Assembly (NCBI GenBank): GCA_041752235.1
Contig: JBGSHM010000020.1
Coordinates: 37,341-101,340 of the forward strand
Length of the DNA: 64,000 bases
Origin: SpSt-398 sp041752235
GTDB taxonomy: Bacteria; Bacteroidota; Bacteroidia; Chitinophagales; Chitinophagaceae
Direction of reading: 5' to 3'
In this document: positions 49,574 to 58,922 of the stretch, in pieces
Layout: each line of letters starts with the position of its first letter
Numbering within the stretch: position 1 is the stretch's first letter
Notes under the pieces: generated by a model
What the model was told of the DNA's origin: nothing
The model's input: the letters and a program-made list of their open reading frames with translations, nothing else
The model's database searches: none
Program-made: the position numbers and the translations under genes

Positions 49574-50296
49574 ATGACTTTCCCCTATCATAACACCCTC
49601 TTCCTCGACATAGAAACGGTGCCTCAATACCCCGACTATACCAACATGCCCGAGGATTGGAAAAAACTCTGGGACCACAAAGCATCCATCCTCATTAAGG
49701 ATAAAGAAAAAGACAACGCTTCCTCCATCTACAACCGCGCAGGCATCTATGCTGAATTTGGTAAGATCGTATGCATCAGTTGTGGTGTATTACAAGGAAA
49801 CGGGGCTGAGCGGAAGATGGTCCTCAAATCATTTTACGGAGAAGACGAGAAAGTATTATTGTATGCCTTTGGGGAAATGCTGGCCAAATGGTCATCAGGT
49901 GAACCAAAGTTTCTCTGTGCCCACAATGGAAAGGAGTTTGATTTCCCGTATCTCTGTCGCCGCATGGTGATAAATGGAATTCCTATTCCGGGTATTCTTC
50001 AGCTTTCGGGAAAGAAACCCTGGGAGATCTCCCATCTGGATACGCTTGAACTTTGGAAATTTGGTGATTTTAAAAGTTATACGTCATTAAATCTATTGGC
50101 GCTTTCACTCGGTATTCCCACACCCAAGGATGATATTGACGGGAGTATGGTATGGGAAGTATATTGGAAAGAAAAGAACCTGACCCGCATAGTGGAATAC
50201 TGTCAAAAAGATGTGGTAACAGTGGCACAGATCCTTTTGCGCATGGGTGGAGAACCGGCAATCACTGCACAAAACATCGAAATCAAAAAGGCCTGA
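49574..50296 (+). CDS. Predicted 3'-5' exonuclease, PolB-exonuclease-like
   Basis: The 240-residue protein has a DnaQ-like fold: ExoI LFLDIETVPQYPDYTN (DxE), ExoII LCAHNGKEFDFPYLCRRM, and ExoIII YCQKDVVTVAQILL. All acidic metal ligands are present, so it is likely an active 3'-5' exonuclease acting alone. It lies between manC and the MmcQ-like gene; the next gene starts 29 bp downstream and may be co-transcribed. Confidence 0.9.
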   Translation: MTFPYHNTLFLDIETVPQYPDYTNMPEDWKKLWDHKASILIKDKEKDNASSIYNRAGIYAEFGKIVCISCGVLQGNGAERKMVLKSFYGEDEKVLLYAFGEMLAKWSSGEPKFLCAHNGKEFDFPYLCRRMVINGIPIPGILQLSGKKPWEISHLDTLELWKFGDFKSYTSLNLLALSLGIPTPKDDIDGSMVWEVYWKEKNLTRIVEYCQKDVVTVAQILLRMGGEPAITAQNIEIKKA

Positions 50297-50325
50297 TATT
50301 TATCCAACATCTATATTTAACAACC

Positions 50326-50652
50326 ATGAATATAGAATCCCTACGCGATTATTGTTTGTCAAAGCCCGGTGCCGAAGAGGCGCTTCCTTTTGGTCCGGAT
50401 ACGCTGGTATTTAAAGTAAATGGCAAGGCCTTTCTGCTGGTGGGCTTAGATAGTGAAGACCTTCGTTTTAATGTAAAATGTGATCCGGAGCTGGCGCTTG
50501 AATTAAGGGAACAGTATCCTTGTGTACTCCCGGGATATCATATGAACAAGAAACTTTGGAATACAATCGTTGTAGATGGTTCGATCAACGATGCTCAACT
50601 GCGTGATTGGATCGACCATTCCTATGATCTTGTCGCCAGGAAAAAAAAGTAG
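50326..50652 (+). CDS. MmcQ/YjbR family DNA-binding-like protein
   Basis: The product has 108 residues from ATG 50326 (MNIESLRDYCLSKPGAEEALPFGPDTLVFKVNGKAFLLVGLD), ending in WNTIVVDGSINDAQLRDWIDHSYDLVARKKK. This is the typical YjbR/MmcQ fold, with a CyaY-like cleft and proposed DNA binding; function is not proven. The start is preceded by TATATTTAACAACC, the same leader as chrA. It is convergent with the next gene, with only four bases between. Confidence 0.92.
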   Translation: MNIESLRDYCLSKPGAEEALPFGPDTLVFKVNGKAFLLVGLDSEDLRFNVKCDPELALELREQYPCVLPGYHMNKKLWNTIVVDGSINDAQLRDWIDHSYDLVARKKK

Positions 50653-50656
50653 CTAC

Positions 50657-52753
50657 TTATTCCAGAATGACCAAAGCGCAACCCCTTTTTAATGGTATGG
50701 TAAGGGTTGACTGAGCCTGGTATTTTACAGATTTTCCTTTCGTCGGTACCGGATCTCCCGGATAAAGAACTTTCATATTCCACCACTTTCCTTGTAAAAA
50801 TGTTTTTGGAATGGCTAGAACGATGTCGACCGATGGCTGCTCTGCTCCATAAATAACGGGGATTACCCATTTTTTACCCACCTTAAAAATATTTGCCTTG
50901 GCCTTCTCATCCACCACACGGATGACATTCGGTTCAAGCACCCACTTGCGACCACGTAGTGCAATCAACATCGGGCCATAGTCCAGGTAATATCTTTCAA
51001 TAGTACTGTCAGGTAATATAGTATGGTCGTTTCCCGGAAAAGGAACGGTCAAAAAAGAACCCAGATATAAGTGTTGTTGAAAATATGCATCCGGGTTAGG
51101 AAGAAAATCATCGCGCGAAACCGTCCAGGCGATCAGTGGCTTCTTGAGTGCAAGAAAAGCACTTAGGTTAAGGCTATGGGAATAATTTCCATATTCATCA
51201 TAAATACCATCCACCTCCTTCATCAGATCGATCCGCTTATAGAGTGGATTACAAAATATCACCTTGCCGTTACCATGCATGATCGGCCCGATTCTATTCA
51301 TGGCCTGGTTCCATGAAAGGACCATCGCGTGCACGGGCCTTCCATCCACCATACTAACCCCATCGTCTCTATTTTGATTGTAATACCGCAGCCAGTCAAG
51401 ACGGTCTATACAGATTCCGGCTGATGCGGGAATCTTTTCAAGGTGCAATCTGGCCTGGTTTAAAAGAAAAGTTTGATACGCAGAATCGCCAGGGTCCATC
51501 ACCACACAGTCTTCCCAATTCGAAAAAACAGGTCGCTCATCCCAATCAGGTAACACACCTGCCGGTTTCAATAGCGCCGAATTGAGCTTATGATAAACTG
51601 CGTCATTGGCATTACTCCAATCATTGGGCGCCAGCGTTGGTCCATGATAGGGATACACGATCTTATTACCAAACTCAGTTATGTTAAAATAACTAAGTGT
51701 ATAATACCCCTTATCGCGAAACTTCTTTGAGTATTGTTGAAGCCGGTTGGCAGATGCCATGCCGTCACCGACCTGAACCCCTCGTTGCCGGTATTTCTCC
51801 CAAAGGGAATCATTATTGTTTGTCGGTGGAATAAAGAGTCCCATATAAGGAAAGTCAAGGGAGGCTTTCCAATTGAGCTTAAATCCCATGCGATTGAAAT
51901 AGGTGGTATCAAGGTCACCTTCAAAAGCAGAATAAGCCGCGTTACCAGCTATTTCATTTGCTGCAGGCTCCTGTGGAAAAAAGTATTCTCCAAACCTTTT
52001 CTCCATCCATCCAAGCCCGGCTCTCCAATCGGCTGGATGGACAACAATATGGTGATGAAACCGTATCGTGTAATGATCGGCGATCCGGTGTTGAAGATGT
52101 CGAAAGGCCACCCGACCCGAATCATTTGTTTGCAGTTCCAATCCCAGTATCGTATCTGCGGGAGAACGAATAAAACTCAATCCGGTTTGCTGATCGGATA
52201 AAAAACTGGTAGCAATGGGAATGGAGAAACTATTCCTGGACCAATGACTCTCTCCCCCATACACCAGGTTCATTTTTTTAAAACCTGTAGTCAGTAAGGG
52301 ATCCTGCCATGAATCGATGGTTTCCTTTTCCTGGTTATCCGGCCAGGTGGTCCAAAACCGAAGTCCGGAAGAAGATTCCCAATCTAATCTTGTTTCAATA
52401 GGCACAGACCAGGCAGGTCCGCTTCCTTTGATCTCTACCGTCCAATCAAGACCATATTCTGTCAATTGAAAAATCTCTGTGAGTTGGGCATTATTCCCAA
52501 AATAAAACATATCTCGAATGAACTTTATCCTGTCTGTTCCTTCATTAATAATCTTCGATTTGGCGCTACTTTCTGTTTGCGGGAGTATTGTAGCTAAATA
52601 AAAAAAGGGCGCGTTAGCATTATTCACAAAGCTCAATCGAATGCGCTGTGCTTCTATAGTAAACTGAATGGGTTTCTCCTGAGCCGTAAGTTCCAGGCAC
52701 GATGTACAGAAAGCTATCAGGATGAAAACAGCCACCTGGTAATATGATTTCAT
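50657..52753 (-). CDS. Secreted glycoside-hydrolase-like protein of unknown family
   Basis: The 698-residue protein has a signal peptide with a cysteine-rich end (FILIAFCTSCLELTAQ). The N-terminal half is beta-rich (about 25-265). A probable TIM barrel follows: FKLNWKASLDFPYMGLFIPP, GYYTLSYFNITEFGN, ASAGICIDRLDWLRYYNQN with possible catalytic Asp, KVIFCNPLYKRIDLMKEVDGIYDEYG. A C-terminal beta domain closes it. It looks like a clan GH-D or GH101-type hydrolase, but I cannot assign a family. It lies downstream of nadA (12 bp) in the same direction, so the two may share a transcript without a functional link. Confidence 0.65.
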   Translation of the reverse strand: MKSYYQVAVFILIAFCTSCLELTAQEKPIQFTIEAQRIRLSFVNNANAPFFYLATILPQTESSAKSKIINEGTDRIKFIRDMFYFGNNAQLTEIFQLTEYGLDWTVEIKGSGPAWSVPIETRLDWESSSGLRFWTTWPDNQEKETIDSWQDPLLTTGFKKMNLVYGGESHWSRNSFSIPIATSFLSDQQTGLSFIRSPADTILGLELQTNDSGRVAFRHLQHRIADHYTIRFHHHIVVHPADWRAGLGWMEKRFGEYFFPQEPAANEIAGNAAYSAFEGDLDTTYFNRMGFKLNWKASLDFPYMGLFIPPTNNNDSLWEKYRQRGVQVGDGMASANRLQQYSKKFRDKGYYTLSYFNITEFGNKIVYPYHGPTLAPNDWSNANDAVYHKLNSALLKPAGVLPDWDERPVFSNWEDCVVMDPGDSAYQTFLLNQARLHLEKIPASAGICIDRLDWLRYYNQNRDDGVSMVDGRPVHAMVLSWNQAMNRIGPIMHGNGKVIFCNPLYKRIDLMKEVDGIYDEYGNYSHSLNLSAFLALKKPLIAWTVSRDDFLPNPDAYFQQHLYLGSFLTVPFPGNDHTILPDSTIERYYLDYGPMLIALRGRKWVLEPNVIRVVDEKAKANIFKVGKKWVIPVIYGAEQPSVDIVLAIPKTFLQGKWWNMKVLYPGDPVPTKGKSVKYQAQSTLTIPLKRGCALVILE

Positions 52754-52764
52754 ATACCTGTTTT

Positions 52765-53793
52765 TTATAACCCCGCCTGCTTACTGATCTCCAGCATCCG
52801 GTCAATCGGTTTTTTTGCCGCAAGTCTTAATGCTTCATCCATTTCAATATCCGGTGTTTCATACTCCATGCAAAGATATAGTTTCTCCAGGCTATTCAGC
52901 TTCATGTGAGGGCAGTCATTGCAGGCACAGTTATTCTCAGGCGGTGCGGGAATAAAGGTCTTCTGTGGGCTCGCCTTCATCATCTGGTGCAGGATGCCCG
53001 TTTCTGTGGCCACAATGTATTCCATCGTATCATCCTGTTGGGTGTATTTCAGCAGGCCTGTGGTGGATCCGATATAATCCGCAATACGTAAAACAGGTTC
53101 CTCACATTCAGGGTGGGCAATTAGTTTAGCCTTGGGGTGACGCACTTTAAGCTTCGTGATCTTTTCTAAGCTAAAAATTTCGTGCACCATACAGGCCCCA
53201 TTCCACAACAACATATCACGGCCGGTGACTTTGTTGATGTAAGCCCCCAGGTTTTTATCTGGCGCAAAAATGATCTTTTGATCCTTGGGGAAGCTTTCCA
53301 CGATCACCCGGGCATTACTGCTCGTCACGATCACATCACTCAAGGCTTTGATCCCCGCGCTGCAGTTGATGTAACTCACCACCACATGATCCGGATGTTT
53401 TTCTTTGAATTTTTTGAAAAGCGGTGGAGGGCAACTATCGCTCAGCGAACATCCTGCATTCAGGTCCGGGATCACCACTTTTTTTTTCGGGTTCAGGATC
53501 TTGGCTGTCTCCGCCATGAAGTGCACGCCGGCAAAAACGATCATATCCGCGCTGGTCTTTTCTGCTTGCTGCGCCAGACCCAGGCTATCCCCAATGTAAT
53601 CCGCCACATCCTGGATATCCGGCTCCTGGTAGTAGTGCGCCAGCACCACGGCATTTTTTTCTTTTTTCAACCGCTCGATGGCGGCAAAAAGATCAAGCGT
53701 GGGATCGATCTCGATATCGAGAAAACCCTTTTTGGGGACATGTTGGCGGGCGGCGGTGATGATCTCGTTTTCCATCTGCTTCGATTTTTTCAA
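52765..53793 (-). CDS. nadA: Quinolinate synthase A
   Basis: NadA condenses iminoaspartate with dihydroxyacetone phosphate to quinolinate, using a 4Fe-4S cluster. The 342-residue protein carries the three cluster cysteines in GCSLSDSCPPP, NGACMVHEIF and the C-terminal NNCACNDCPHM. HYYQEPDIQDVADYIGDSLGLAQQ is the N-terminal signature. A second ATG at 53775 (MENEII) is possible. No nadB or nadC is adjacent; the putative origin region lies directly upstream of its start. Confidence 0.96.
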   Translation of the reverse strand: MKKSKQMENEIITAARQHVPKKGFLDIEIDPTLDLFAAIERLKKEKNAVVLAHYYQEPDIQDVADYIGDSLGLAQQAEKTSADMIVFAGVHFMAETAKILNPKKKVVIPDLNAGCSLSDSCPPPLFKKFKEKHPDHVVVSYINCSAGIKALSDVIVTSSNARVIVESFPKDQKIIFAPDKNLGAYINKVTGRDMLLWNGACMVHEIFSLEKITKLKVRHPKAKLIAHPECEEPVLRIADYIGSTTGLLKYTQQDDTMEYIVATETGILHQMMKASPQKTFIPAPPENNCACNDCPHMKLNSLEKLYLCMEYETPDIEMDEALRLAAKKPIDRMLEISKQAGL

Positions 53794-53849
53794 GAGGGCA
53801 ATATTACGAACCCGGAATCCAAATCGCCGATCAAATTTTTTTTCAAACC

Positions 53850-54260
53850 CCTAAACTGTAATAATAAATAATAATAAATATTTTAAAAAAAAGTCTATTA
53901 TTATTACAACTGTGGATTCGTGGATAATTCGATCATTGAATAAAACACAAAGTTAGTAATACACAGCAATTCACATTTTGTTTGTGGTTATCCACCATGT
54001 GAAACAACGTAGCAACACTATTTCAGCCTAATTATGCACGGTGTGGAAAAACAACCACCTGCAAAAATCGATCCTACGAATTTAGTAGTAGGTCTGTGGA
54101 TATCGCGGGTAAAAACCAGGTTCCACACAACAGACAGAGGGTGACAGGTACTCCTTGTTAAGATGTGTGGAAAATGTTCCGTTTCATATTCACGTTTCAC
54201 ATAGGGTTATTCACACCAAACCACGGTTCTGCACAGCCCTTTGTGGGAATTTTCCTCGCG
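53850..54260. other. Putative chromosomal replication origin (oriC)
   Basis: The 563 bp between nadA and the S46 gene has no gene. It begins with a very AT-rich stretch (53857-53907, AATAATAAATAATAATAAAT-type) suited to unwinding. DnaA-box-like 9-mers follow. Three match TTWTNCACA exactly: 54042-54050 (-), 54166-54174 (-) and 54207-54215 (+). Three have one mismatch to TTATCCACA: 53919-53927 (-), 53988-53996 (+) and 54095-54103 (-). A weaker one is at 53911-53919. Most lie on the minus strand, spaced 40-70 bp. No dnaA or dnaN gene is in the window. Confidence 0.7.
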
Positions 54261-54267
54261 CCCCCTC

Positions 54268-54317
54268 GCGTCTTTGCGCCTTTGTGGTAAAACTTAACCG
54301 CTAGGGCGCAAGGACGC
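54268..54317. repeat. Family-A repeat with everted arms
   Basis: Here the usual right arm comes first (GCGTCTTTGCGCCTTTGTGG, TAA) and the left arm second (TTAACCGCTAGGGCGCAAGG, ACGC), with only three bases between. Arms pair well, but the order is inside out compared with other copies. It separates the putative origin from the S46 gene. Confidence 0.75.
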
Positions 54318-54357
54318 CAGGATAATTTACCTTTATAATTAAGAAAACGATTGTTAT

Positions 54358-56529
54358 ATGAAACTATTGAAAAAACTCCCCCTGCTGCTTTTTCTCCTTA
54401 TTCAATCTTTTGCTTACGCCAATGAAGGTATGTGGCTTCCGCTACTATTGGAACGCCTGAATGAAAAGGAAATGAAAAGTCTGGGGATGAAGATCAGCGC
54501 GAAGGATATAAATAATGTAAACAGCGGCAGCCTTAAAGACGCCATCGTAAGCTTTGGCGGATTCTGTACCGGTGAGGTAATCTCCACCCAGGGCCTTGTT
54601 CTCACCAACCACCACTGCGGCTTTGATGCCATCCAGAACCACTCCACCCTTGATAATAATTATATACGCGACGGGTTTTGGGCCAAAGCCAATGGCTCCG
54701 AGCTTCCCAACCCGGGTCTCTTTGTCACCTTTATCGTGCGGATCGAGGATGTAAGCGCGGCTGCTCTAAAAGGCGTCACCGCCGGGTTATCCGAATCTGA
54801 GCGCCAATCCATGATCTATAAGAACCTGGAGGCCATAAAAATGAACGCCAAAAAAGAGGCCCACCAGGATGTGATGGTCCGTGGGTTTTTTGAGGGCAAC
54901 CAATATTACCTCTTTATCACCGAGACCTATCGCGATATCCGGCTGGTCGGGGCACCCCCTTCTTCCATCGGAAATTATGGAAAAGATACCGACAATTGGA
55001 TGTGGCCAAGACATACCGGCGATTTCTCAATTTTTCGCATTTATGCCGGAAAAGACAACAAACCGGCCGATTTTTCGCCCGAAAACGTCCCTTTTAAGCC
55101 AAAAAAGGCCCTTTCCATCTCACTCGACGGAGTAGCAAAAGGCGACTTTACCATGGTTTTCGGGTTCCCGGGAAGAACAAATGAATACCTGTATAGCGAG
55201 GCGGTACGCCAGGTAGTGGAAGTAAACGACCCGATCAAGATCGATATCCGCACCCGCGCGCTGGCCGTGATCGACGGGTACATGCGCAAGAACGAGCAGA
55301 TCAAGATCCAATACGCCGCCAAATATGCCGGTATCAGCAATTCATGGAAAAAATGGCAAGGCGAGGTATTGGGGCTGACCAAGACGAACGGCGTAGGTAA
55401 AAAACTAGCCTATGAAAAGGAATTCCAACAACGCGTAAACGCCAACCCGGCGCTGAAAGCCAAATACGGCAATCTGCTCGCGGAAATTGACGCGGCTTAT
55501 AAAGAAATCGAGCCACTGGGAAAAGCCAGGGACTATTATAATGAGATCATCCCACGGATCGAACTCTTTCTCGCCTGCAGCCAGGTCAACCGCCTGAACA
55601 CCGCCCGCGAATCAAACGGCGAGGCCGGCTTCAAGAAAGTCTTACCGAGTGTTGAAGAAGGGCTGTCCGGGATCTATGGTGAGTACAACAGCGAAGTTGA
55701 CAAAAACCTCTTCATATCGCTTCTTGAGATTTACGTGAAAAAACAGGAAAATGAGGTCATTTCACCCTATTTATTGAAGATTTTGGCCGAAAATGACCAA
55801 AACTTCACAAAATTGGCCGATTTAGTCTTTTCTTCCACCAACCTGGATGATCCGGCAAAAACCATGGCGGCTTTGGCCGCAAATCCTGCAGAATTGGCCC
55901 AAAATCACCAAAAAGACCTCGCCAACGCGCTTTTTATCGATATCAACAATACATATTATAATAAGGTAACGAAAAAGCTCAATGCGGTACAGGACCGGAT
56001 CAATACCCTGCAAAGGACCTATATGGCGGCTCAAATGGAGGTTTTTAAGGAAAAACGCTTTTATCCCGATGCCAACAGCACCCTCCGCGTCACTTATGGC
56101 AATGTAAAAGGCTACCATGCCAGGGATGCGGTAGAGTATGACTTTTATACCTATCTGGACGGGGTTGTGGAAAAATACAAACCCGGAGATTATGAGTTTG
56201 ACCTTCCCGAAAAGCTTATTGAGCTGTATAAAAAGAAAGATTTTGGCCAATATGGAACCAAAGGCCGGCAGCCGGTCTGTTTTATCGCGGCCAACCATAC
56301 CACCGGCGGAAATTCAGGCAGTCCGGCACTTGATGCCTATGGTAACCTGGTGGGACTGAATTTTGACCGGGTTTGGGAAGGAACCATGAGTGATATCAAT
56401 TATGATCCCTCCATTTGCCGGAATATCATGGTGGATATAAGGTATGTGTTGTTTATCATCGACAAATTCGCCGGGGCGGGACATTTGGTGAAGGAGATGA
56501 AGCTCGTGCATCCGAAGGTTGGGAAGTAA
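54358..56529 (+). CDS. S46 family dipeptidyl-peptidase (DPP7/DPP11 type)
   Basis: This 723-residue periplasmic serine exopeptidase removes dipeptides from protein fragments. A signal peptide (MKLLKKLPLLLFLLIQSFAYA) precedes NEGMWLPLLLERLN, the conserved family start. The catalytic His is in LTNHHCGFDAI, Asp in the MWPRHTGDFSIFR region, and Ser in TTGGNSGSPALDAYG near 655. Length matches the family. The P1 preference (acidic for DPP11, hydrophobic for DPP7) depends on the residue near position 670, which I do not assign. S46 peptidases are characteristic of Bacteroidota. It is the first gene to the right of the putative origin. Confidence 0.95.
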   Translation: MKLLKKLPLLLFLLIQSFAYANEGMWLPLLLERLNEKEMKSLGMKISAKDINNVNSGSLKDAIVSFGGFCTGEVISTQGLVLTNHHCGFDAIQNHSTLDNNYIRDGFWAKANGSELPNPGLFVTFIVRIEDVSAAALKGVTAGLSESERQSMIYKNLEAIKMNAKKEAHQDVMVRGFFEGNQYYLFITETYRDIRLVGAPPSSIGNYGKDTDNWMWPRHTGDFSIFRIYAGKDNKPADFSPENVPFKPKKALSISLDGVAKGDFTMVFGFPGRTNEYLYSEAVRQVVEVNDPIKIDIRTRALAVIDGYMRKNEQIKIQYAAKYAGISNSWKKWQGEVLGLTKTNGVGKKLAYEKEFQQRVNANPALKAKYGNLLAEIDAAYKEIEPLGKARDYYNEIIPRIELFLACSQVNRLNTARESNGEAGFKKVLPSVEEGLSGIYGEYNSEVDKNLFISLLEIYVKKQENEVISPYLLKILAENDQNFTKLADLVFSSTNLDDPAKTMAALAANPAELAQNHQKDLANALFIDINNTYYNKVTKKLNAVQDRINTLQRTYMAAQMEVFKEKRFYPDANSTLRVTYGNVKGYHARDAVEYDFYTYLDGVVEKYKPGDYEFDLPEKLIELYKKKDFGQYGTKGRQPVCFIAANHTTGGNSGSPALDAYGNLVGLNFDRVWEGTMSDINYDPSICRNIMVDIRYVLFIIDKFAGAGHLVKEMKLVHPKVGK

Positions 56530-56540
56530 TAAAAGGGCTC

Positions 56541-56611
56541 TTTACCGCCAAGACGCCAGGACGCAAAGGGCGCTATGGCGTCCCTTGCGTCTTCGTGGCT
56601 TGGCGGTAAAG
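56541..56611. repeat. Family-A palindromic repeat after the S46 gene
   Basis: TTTACCGCCAAGACGCCAGG left, GGCTTGGCGGTAAA right, 12 bp after the S46 stop. It could contribute to termination. Confidence 0.88.
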
Positions 56612-56650
56612 CAAACCCCGGGATTTTCCACTTCTTTTCCCCAAATACCC

Positions 56651-56658
56651 TATTTTTG
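56651..56658 (+). promoter_or_regulatory. -7 box of the PpiD-like gene
   Basis: TATTTTTG fits TAnnTTTG, 30 bp before ATG 56689. Confidence 0.5.
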
Positions 56659-56688
56659 CCATCCGTTTTTATAACCCTATAATATTAT

Positions 56689-58848
56689 ATGTCAGTCATT
56701 CAAACAATCAGAGACAGGGGCGCATTGATTTCAGCAATCGTGATCGCTATTTCACTGGTAGGGTTCATCCTGATGGATGCCTTTTCCGGGCGCGGCAGTA
56801 TTTTCGATGGGGAGCAATCTACCACATTGGGAACGGTGAACGGCCGGGAGATCAAGTATGCGGATTTCGAAGCCAAGTTGAAGGCACAGGAAGCACAACA
56901 ACAACAGCAGGGTTATCCCATGAATGAATCATCCCGTCAGGGTTTGGTGCAGCAGTTGTGGAACCAGGAAGTGAACCGGCTTGTAATGCAAGGCGAGTTT
57001 GAAAAGCTTGGGCTCTATGTTGGTAAAAAAGAGTTGAACGATGTACTCTTTAATGATCCGGGAGAGCAGGTGATTCAACGCTTTACCGATCCTCAGACCG
57101 GTATGTATGATGCGGCCGCTTATCAGCAGCAAGTGATGCAATGGAAAAACAGCAAAATGCCCGAAGACCAAAAAAGCTTTGAGCAGTTTTTAGCTGATCT
57201 CGAATACCAGCGCCTGAATGATAAATTCAATTCACTGGTTGCCATCTCCGCCTATTACCCCAAATGGTATTTGGAGAAACAGAATGCGGAGCGCAGCCTG
57301 CTTTCCAATGTATCGTATGTGTTGGTTCCTTATGTGACCGTTAGCGACTCTTCAGTAAAGATCAGCGACAAAGACATCAGTGATTATATCGCGAAGAATA
57401 AAGATGATTTCAAAGTAGAAGAAAGCCGCAGCATTGAGTATGTAACTTTTGATGCGGCTCCAACAGCCGGTGATAGCGCGGCGGTGTTTCAACAACTCGA
57501 ACAACTCAAGCAATCTTTTGCTACCACCACCGACAACGAAGGATTTATAAACGCCAACTACTCGGAGCTGGGTTATTATAAAAGCAAGATGGCCAAGTCG
57601 GGTATTCAGGCAGGCCCCTATGTTGACTCTGTGGTTAAAGTAGGTGCCGGTAATGTATATGGTCCTTTTGTGTTTGGTAATAATTATCAACTCGCAAAAG
57701 TTATCAGTCAGGCCGTTTGGCCCGACACCGTGAATGTGCGTCATATCCTGGTTTCTACCATGGAGAATGGTCAGCAGATCCGCGATGACAGCAGCGCGAA
57801 GAAACTGGCCGATAGCATTCTTGGTCTGGTTCGCAGAGGATCCAGCTTTGATTCACTGGTGGCAATGTACTCCAGTGACCAGGGCAGCAAAGCCAAGGGC
57901 GGTAAATATGAGAATGTGACTCCCGGAGGCATGGTGCCCGCCTTCAATGAATATATTTTTACCAATGCCCCCAAATCTACGGCTGTGGTGAAGACCGAGT
58001 TTGGGTACCATGTGATCGAGGTGTTGAGCCAGAAAGGTTCTTCGCCAGTATATGAAGTAGCTTATTTGACAAAGCCCATTGTGGCCAGTCGCGAAACAGA
58101 TGCCTCTGCCAATAATGCGGCCAATAAATTTGCCGGCGACAGCCGCGACCCCAAAGCCTTTACGGCCAATTGGGAAAAAGAACTAAAAGCAAAGGGAATA
58201 CAGAAGGTGCCTGTAACGCTCGGGCCGCAGGATTATAATATCATGGGACTTGGCGTATCGCGCCAGTTTGTACGCGATGTGTACGAAGCGGATCAGGGCG
58301 ATGTATTACCTCCCACCATGATCGGCGATAAATATGTAGTAGCCGTGGTAACCGGGGTGACCAAGGAAGGTACGATGTCGGTTGACCAGGCACGTGTGCG
58401 CGTAGAGCCTTTGTTGCGCAACGAGAAGAAAGCCCAGCAGATCATTCAGAAGATCGGTAGCTACACCACCTTGGAAGAAGCATCTACCAAGGCAGGGTTC
58501 CCGATTGCAACAGCAGACAGCCTGCGGTTCTCTGGTGGCAGCAGCCAAATGAGTTATGAGACCAAGTTCCTGGGTGTGTCATTCAACCCGGCCAATAATG
58601 GCAAGGTGGTGACCAAACCTATTGACGGATCACAAGGGGTATATGTGGTACGCGTGAATTCGCAGACTGCAACCTCGGTGGCATCCGCGAATATTGAAGA
58701 TGAGCGCCGCTTCTTGCGTCAGCAGGCCATGCAGCGCATCGTGGGCGGATATGGTAATTTCGGGTTTGGCATGCAAGGCGCCACACCGGCGTCCACGCTG
58801 CGTAATCTCGCGAAGATCAAGGACAACCGCCGGAAATTCAACTACTAA
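56689..58848 (+). CDS. Membrane-anchored peptidyl-prolyl isomerase / chaperone (PpiD/SurA-like)
   Basis: The 719-residue protein is anchored by one N-terminal helix (ALISAIVIAISLVGFILMDAF, about 11-31) with the rest in the periplasm. A SurA-N-like helical chaperone domain follows (about 45-190), then a parvulin rotamase domain (VNVRHILVSTMENGQQ...GSSFDSLVAMYSSDQGSKAKGG...VVKTEFGYHVIEVL, about 345-445). A further degenerate parvulin-like region and C-terminal segment complete it. It helps fold exported and outer-membrane proteins. It has its own promoter and a strong terminator downstream. Confidence 0.93.
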   Translation: MSVIQTIRDRGALISAIVIAISLVGFILMDAFSGRGSIFDGEQSTTLGTVNGREIKYADFEAKLKAQEAQQQQQGYPMNESSRQGLVQQLWNQEVNRLVMQGEFEKLGLYVGKKELNDVLFNDPGEQVIQRFTDPQTGMYDAAAYQQQVMQWKNSKMPEDQKSFEQFLADLEYQRLNDKFNSLVAISAYYPKWYLEKQNAERSLLSNVSYVLVPYVTVSDSSVKISDKDISDYIAKNKDDFKVEESRSIEYVTFDAAPTAGDSAAVFQQLEQLKQSFATTTDNEGFINANYSELGYYKSKMAKSGIQAGPYVDSVVKVGAGNVYGPFVFGNNYQLAKVISQAVWPDTVNVRHILVSTMENGQQIRDDSSAKKLADSILGLVRRGSSFDSLVAMYSSDQGSKAKGGKYENVTPGGMVPAFNEYIFTNAPKSTAVVKTEFGYHVIEVLSQKGSSPVYEVAYLTKPIVASRETDASANNAANKFAGDSRDPKAFTANWEKELKAKGIQKVPVTLGPQDYNIMGLGVSRQFVRDVYEADQGDVLPPTMIGDKYVVAVVTGVTKEGTMSVDQARVRVEPLLRNEKKAQQIIQKIGSYTTLEEASTKAGFPIATADSLRFSGGSSQMSYETKFLGVSFNPANNGKVVTKPIDGSQGVYVVRVNSQTATSVASANIEDERRFLRQQAMQRIVGGYGNFGFGMQGATPASTLRNLAKIKDNRRKFNY

Positions 58849-58869
58849 AACACAGCCATTGATACGTCG

Positions 58870-58904
58870 GCAGCCACCTCAAACAATGGGGTGGCTGTTT
58901 TGTT
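58870..58904 (+). terminator. Intrinsic terminator after the PpiD-like gene
   Basis: CAGCCACC and GGTGGCTG form an eight-pair stem around TCAAACAATGG. TTTTGTTAT follows, giving a clear Rho-independent shape. Confidence 0.88.
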
Positions 58905-58922
58905 ATACCTTTATACCCGAAT

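Noticed and set aside
4497..56611. CRISPR array for the recurring GGCGGTAA repeats
   Set aside because: Copies are kilobases apart, in both orientations and variable inside. There is no regular spacer pattern and no cas gene.
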